Shown here piece by piece: positions 61,620-64,000 of a stretch of 64,000 nucleotides of DNA (position 1 is its first letter; the number at the start of each line of letters is the position of its first letter). The notes under the pieces are model-generated. The model made no database searches and was not told where the DNA came from. It saw only the letters and a program-made list of their open reading frames with translations. Source of the DNA: Pempheris klunzingeri (lineage: Eukaryota > Chordata > Actinopteri > Acropomatiformes > Pempheridae); NCBI RefSeq assembly GCF_042242105.1, contig NC_092019.1, forward strand, positions 10,134,328-10,198,327, given 5' to 3'. The position numbers and the translations under genes are program-made.

Positions 61620-63819
61620 GCTTTATAGATGCTCATACTGAGCGTAGGAGGACAAGCCTTCTGTGGTGCTATTACCAGATATAACCACGGCCGACTGTCC
61701 GTGTTCCCAGTGAGCAGAGATTCTCTCTCTCTCTCTCTCTCTCTCAAACACATATATAAACGAACACACGCAGTTGCACACACACACATACAAACACGCA
61801 GCTTTAAAGCTCTGTCAGATGGACTGTTTCTTCCCTCGAGCACAATCAGCCACTTTCACAGGAAACAACTTGAGAAAAGTTGCCTGGATATAACCAGTTT
61901 GCAGCTTCCGACGGCCATCTATGCAAATGAATATTGACCAATGACAGAGCAGCTACATACTGACTGAATATACTGAATAGTAAATAATGCTGAAAAAGTA
62001 ATCAAGTAAATAATAAAGTAATAAATACTGAATAGCGCGACACATTAAGAAAATGTCCGTTTTGCATATCTCTAAAGTGCTGCATAGTACATTTTGATGA
62101 CAAGAAATACCTGGAGGTTGTGTGTGTGAGAGCATGTGTGTGTGTGTTCATACTTTATCACTGTCCAGTGTGTTCTGGGATGTGCGTGAGGCGATGGAGA
62201 TGGTATCTGGTTGGCTGCTGGCGTCTCCCTGGCTGTCCAGCTCCTCTCCGTCCCTGCAGCCAGACATTATCATTACGATTACAATTTTTTGTAAATGTAT
62301 TACTAGAAATAATGGTTGATATTCATTGCACATACAAAACAACTTTATTACATTAAAAATGTTATGATGGCTGATGTAATTCACAGCTCATTAAAAACAT
62401 TAACAAAAATGTCAGTACAGAGTAGTGCACTGGTAGCTTACCTTCTGCCTTTATGTTTAGTTGTGGTGGCTTTAGGGATGTGGATGGGCTCCTTAAGAGC
62501 TCCACGCAGGTGGACAGTTCGCTCCTGGATAACCTCCCGAATGTGTTTGATCCAATCCTGCTTGTTCTCAATACTTGAAGCCTGGGACACAGCACGTGAT
62601 CTGGTTAGATTTTCAGATTCTAATATGTACTGCTGTTGTGTCAACAGTGAAGCCAGGTGTTTTTTTTCCTGCTTTTTCGCACACAGGCACAGACAGAAGA
62701 TTAAATCAGCAGCAACACATGGGAGCAGTCGAGAAAAACTAAAAGCAGTCACCCTGTTCACTTGGCCAGAATGAATAAATTGTTGACCCATAACACAGTA
62801 TCAGGTTTAATTTAGCAATTATATAGTTTTGTCCAATCCCACAGTGCGTTGATCCCTGCAGTCTTGTATCTGAGTCACACGTCTATATTCAGATATAACG
62901 TTAAACAGTGACAGCGGCGTTTTCTAAGCTCCTCTTAGACTTCCACAGAGACACTACGGACATTTATTGTCAGCCTCGTGTGTATTAACGTCACTCAGCC
63001 AATGCGACACTGTATTTTGCATATGACTAACCTTGTCTGTGTCTCCTTTTCATGCTTCACTTAGCAACTACCAGCATCAAGGCTGCTGTGGCACCGTGTT
63101 ACATAAGACCCGGATTAAGATGGTCATCAGGAATTATGTAATAAAGCAGATAGCTGTACAGCACACAGTCACACATGGCGACGCACATACACAGGGATCC
63201 ACAAGTTTCTGTCTCTTCTTACTGTCAGTCCCAAAAGCAATCGCATATCTACACACCCTGCATAAAACATTGCTTCTGACTCACTGTGTGAGAACTACCA
63301 AGTTGCTTGTGAGTTTGGTTTCTGACCTATCAACTGCTATGCTAATGTTTCCGTGTGATGAGTGAATAAGTAGGAGAAAGTAACACTCCAACCCCCCACA
63401 GGGAGTGAACTTTCTTGGCTGAACAGAGGGAACTATGTAGGATTTAGTGGGGGTGGACTACAGACATGGAGTCACTCTTCTTTATGTGTGAACAACTTGA
63501 CCCTTCCTGCAGAAGGGGAATCACATGGGGGTCTATTTTACACTTAGTGGAGCTGAAGCAAAATTTTGGGTCTCAGTTTTAACTTGATCATTTACATCAG
63601 ATATTGTTGTAATATCTCAAAGATGAGAAAGCTGTTCTTTCAAAATTACAAAGTTACTGTAAATATGAATGCAGTGAGGAAACATTATTTTCACCATTAA
63701 AATCAACATCTTGATACCTTGAGGACGATCTTGTTGTCTGAGGTCGGGGTCCTGCCCACCCACAGGGCAAACTTACAGGGATCTCCCTCCACGTGTTCTG
63801 TCACTCCGAGCTCTGATGT
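38507..63819 (-). CDS. trio: TRIO Rho guanine-nucleotide exchange factor and kinase, 3' half of gene
   Basis: TRIO activates Rac1/RhoG through GEF1 and RhoA through GEF2, steering axon growth and cell migration. The window holds 28 coding exons that join phase-perfectly into 4827 nt (1608 codons plus stop). Exons, 5' to 3': 63718-63819, 62442-62581, 62154-62253, 58488-58740, 48928-49214, 48656-48826, 47301-47396, 46754-46902, 46515-46581, 46288-46391, 46067-46136, 45830-45919, 45634-45726, 45480-45530, 45219-45296, 44692-44883, 44310-44487, 43311-44188, 42054-42304, 41796-41925, 41673-41700, 41264-41426, 40888-41009, 40613-40691, 39981-40181, 39731-39869, 39073-39259, 38507-38934. Domain order is PH1 end, SH3, DH2, PH2, SH3, Ig, kinase. 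TRIO fits better than kalirin: no FN3 between Ig and kinase, a true DFG, and a C-terminus of the RPIxxIKxFLxSRLL type. Which fish duplicate this is cannot be told. Spectrin repeats and GEF1 lie beyond the right edge. Confidence 0.93.
40613..41700 (-). CDS. trio: trio exons: Ig-like domain and link to kinase
   Basis: Exons 41673-41700 (28-nt micro-exon, LLNPNFIHD), 41264-41426, 40888-41009 and 40613-40691. The I-set Ig fold shows Cys in CKVCGRP and the pairing [11 protein letters not shown], with VTWRGP between them. The last exon ([14 protein letters not shown], then [11 protein letters not shown]) runs straight into the kinase glycine loop. No fibronectin-III module intervenes, which separates TRIO from kalirin. 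Confidence 0.93.
41796..42304 (-). CDS. trio: trio exons: second SH3 domain and basic linker
   Basis: 42054-42304 encodes a Ser tract, then SH3-2: [47 protein letters not shown]. 41796-41925 encodes the basic linker [18 protein letters not shown] and [16 protein letters not shown]. The split codon between them is Lys, as in the family's KKS/T motif. Confidence 0.94.
43311..44188 (-). CDS. trio: trio exon: large Gly/Ser/Pro-rich linker
   Basis: This 878-nt exon is the largest in the window. It starts [14 protein letters not shown] and has Gly/Ser runs near its N-terminus (about residues 15-65 of the exon), [17 protein letters not shown], then a Ser/Pro-rich middle ([26 protein letters not shown]), ending [21 protein letters not shown]. 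It is intrinsically disordered by composition. The conserved ends match vertebrate TRIO, while the Gly/Ser tracts are expected to vary. Its GC-rich codons create long spurious frames on the plus strand. Confidence 0.93.
44310..44883 (-). CDS. trio: trio exons: PH2 domain
   Basis: Exons 44692-44883 and 44310-44487. They encode [15 protein letters not shown], the basic loop [16 protein letters not shown], the substrate-side loop [34 protein letters not shown], and the C-terminal helix ([18 protein letters not shown]). The PH2 domain in TRIO modulates GEF2 exchange activity. Junctions are phase 0 and then phase 1. Confidence 0.94.
45219..46581 (-). CDS. trio: trio exons: DH2 (RhoA-type GEF) domain
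   Basis: Seven small exons: 46515-46581, 46288-46391, 46067-46136, 45830-45919, 45634-45726, 45480-45530 and 45219-45296. They encode the Dbl-homology fold: CR1 [20 protein letters not shown], then [49 protein letters not shown]3 [16 protein letters not shown], and the final helix [17 protein letters not shown]. This domain catalyses GDP/GTP exchange on RhoA in TRIO. CR1 and CR3 residues needed for the fold are intact, so it is predicted active. Confidence 0.95.
46754..49214 (-). CDS. trio: trio exons: conserved Ser-rich, basic linker before DH2
   Basis: Exons 48928-49214, 48656-48826, 47301-47396 and 46754-46902. They carry [101 protein letters not shown] and [17 protein letters not shown]. 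These are strongly conserved TRIO/kalirin linker elements. The basic '[18 protein letters not shown]' block is a likely interaction or phosphorylation region (inference). The last exon leads directly into the DH2 helix in phase 2. Confidence 0.92.
49605..49725. mobile_element. Common teleost interspersed repeat fragment
   Basis: Contains CAATGGTAAATGCGCTGCAT, then TTTATATTGCACCTTTCTAC, GCAATTTACA and CATTCACACATACACCCAC. This order of motifs is that of a widely dispersed fish repeat (usually AATGGTAAATGGACTGCATTT...). Truncated and diverged; family assignment from memory. Confidence 0.55.
50768..50968 (-). mobile_element. Teleost SINE-like element
   Basis: Begins AAAGATTTTTTGGGGCATTT and continues through CAGTGGAGAGAGGTGGGAAAG, a GGCATGCAGCA motif, CAGGGATCAACCAGGGCC and CCGCTTGCCTATCGGG. 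On the minus strand the right end resembles a decayed tRNA-like head with a box-B-like stretch. The motif order is that of an abundant fish repeat. Confidence 0.55.
54161..54184. repeat. (TATTC)n pentanucleotide repeat
   Basis: Four to five ATTCT units in tandem. Confidence 0.9.
55156..55192. repeat. (CT)n microsatellite
   Basis: CT run with one TTT interruption. It gives artefactual Arg-Glu and Ser-Leu frames. Confidence 0.9.
55661..55696. repeat. (GT)n microsatellite
   Basis: GT dinucleotides with a GTGGGT interruption. Confidence 0.9.
57290..57535. mobile_element. Degenerate teleost 'CTTTTACTTGAGTAAA' repeat
   Basis: CTTTTACTTGAGTAAAG, TCTACTTTTACCAGATACAT, AAGTATCTGTACTTCTGGGT and TTTCTACCTCTGAC follow one another. 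This is the signature of a dispersed fish repeat with many TACTTTTACT units. Strongly diverged; ends are approximate. Confidence 0.5.
57828..57867. repeat. (CA)n microsatellite
   Basis: About 20 CA dinucleotides. Confidence 0.95.
58488..58740 (-). CDS. trio: trio exon: first SH3 domain
   Basis: The 253-nt exon begins [14 protein letters not shown] and contains the SH3 landmarks: ALYDF-like [29 protein letters not shown] and the closing [12 protein letters not shown]. It then runs into [14 protein letters not shown]. In the family this SH3 domain binds proline ligands and contributes to regulation of the first GEF unit. It ends in phase 1, and the split codon with exon 48928-49214 makes Asp ([11 protein letters not shown]). 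Confidence 0.93.
59453..59690. mobile_element. MITE-like teleost repeat with inverted ends
   Basis: The left end AGCTAAAACAATTAGTTGAT, TTAATAGATTAGTCAATCGAC and the right end AAATGACTAATCGATTAATT, AAGAAAATAATTG are diverged reverse-complement relatives. This is the layout of a common fish 'ATTAATCGATTA' repeat, probably a non-autonomous DNA element. Confidence 0.55.
60388..60504 (-). CDS. trio: Candidate alternative exon of trio (cassette or alternative first exon)
   Basis: On the minus strand, acceptor TTTTCTAG is followed by 117 nt (39 codons, no stop) and the donor GTATGT. Entry and exit are both phase 0, matching the junction DSDK | LSGG that it would interrupt. An in-frame ATG (complement of 60481-60483) would also allow it to act as a first exon for a GEF2-kinase isoform. 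The encoded peptide ([15 protein letters not shown], then [17 protein letters not shown]) has no recognised domain. The constitutive TRIO protein as I know it skips it. Chance occurrence is quite possible. Confidence 0.25.
61275..61307. repeat. (CA)n microsatellite
   Basis: About 16 CA dinucleotides. Confidence 0.95.
61575..61618. repeat. (GT)n microsatellite
   Basis: About 22 GT dinucleotides. Confidence 0.95.
61721..61745. repeat. (CT)n microsatellite
   Basis: About 12 CT dinucleotides. Confidence 0.95.
62154..63819 (-). CDS. trio: trio exons: end of PH1 and acidic Ser/Thr linker
   Basis: Three exons. 63718-63819 encodes [20 protein letters not shown], a PH1 strand, and ends NKIVLK. 62442-62581 encodes the C-terminal PH1 helix ([19 protein letters not shown]) and EPIHIPK. 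62154-62253 encodes the acidic linker [20 protein letters not shown] and ends TLDSDK. Phases are 0, 2 and 0. The sequence is near-identical to the vertebrate TRIO linker as I recall it. The 63820-64000 segment upstream is intron only. Confidence 0.92.
62582..63717 (-). other. trio intron inside the PH1 coding region
   Basis: About 1.1 kb between exons 63718-63819 and 62442-62581. No additional feature recognised. Confidence 0.7.
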
Positions 63820-64000
63820 CTGAGGAGGTAAAAAACATGTCAGCAAATCCACAAGACACATTAACAAAAAAATGATGATATCAATTTGCAACCAAAATAA
63901 AAACAATGTGTGCTATGCAGGTCTTCCAGTTGACCCAACTCCTATAAATGAAATAATAATAACTATAACCAGGTGTCATCATGTGATAGTTTGCGCTTTT

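Larger units (their letters stand above)
58741..62153 (-). other. trio intron between the acidic linker and SH3-1
   Basis: 3.4-kb intron. It contains an inverted-repeat element at 59453-59690, a CTCF-like variant at 59772-59786, a phase-compatible candidate exon at 60388-60504, and CA, GT and CT microsatellites at 61275-61307, 61575-61618 and 61721-61745. Confidence 0.6.

Noticed and set aside
38507..63819. Kalirin (KALRN) instead of TRIO
   Set aside because: No FN3 exons between Ig and kinase, the kinase has DFGDAVQLN rather than the degenerate kalirin form, and the C-terminus is of the TRIO type.

Overview
This window looks like nuclear DNA from a ray-finned (teleost) fish. The sequence is AT-rich, with long introns that carry CA/GT microsatellites and several interspersed repeats of types common in fish. 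Its protein-coding exons match vertebrate-only families: cordon-bleu, chemokine receptors and TRIO. There are no operons, Shine-Dalgarno sites or CRISPR arrays. All gene models below were built by hand from open frames, splice sites and phase continuity.

Layout. (1) 1-17.3 kb: the 5' part of a cordon-bleu gene (cobl) on the minus strand. Four coding exons encode residues 1-221 and the gene runs off the left edge. Intron 1 is about 12.7 kb. A GC-richer first-exon/promoter zone lies at about 17.3-18.4 kb. (2) 18.4-21.6 kb: intergenic. It holds a promoter-like block (CCAAT, CRE-like palindrome, TATA-like) followed by a tiny candidate first exon and an unrecognised 80-92-codon open frame. (3) 21.6-31.8 kb: three tandem plus-strand chemokine-receptor genes (receptors A, B and C), each with introns. 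(4) 32.1-32.8 kb: an internally deleted hAT transposon with terminal inverted repeats, a transposase remnant and a 22-bp perfect hairpin. (5) 36.3-64 kb: the 3' half of TRIO on the minus strand. Its 28 coding exons join with consistent phase into 1608 codons plus a stop. They encode the end of PH1, SH3-1, DH2 (GEF2), PH2, a Gly/Ser-rich linker, SH3-2, an Ig domain and the protein kinase. The gene enters from the right edge. TRIO is preferred over kalirin because no fibronectin-III exons lie between Ig and kinase, and the kinase keeps a DFG motif.

Functional reading. Two cytoskeletal regulators (COBL, an actin nucleator, and TRIO, a Rho/Rac GEF kinase) flank a small cluster of leukocyte-type GPCRs on the opposite strand. 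Points worth a second look are: CTCF-like motifs in convergent orientation around the receptor cluster; loss of the extracellular-loop-1 WxFG segment in receptor B; a non-canonical DRYLAIV motif in receptor A; a phase-compatible candidate alternative exon in trio; and the orphan promoter/ORF at 19.4-20.2 kb.
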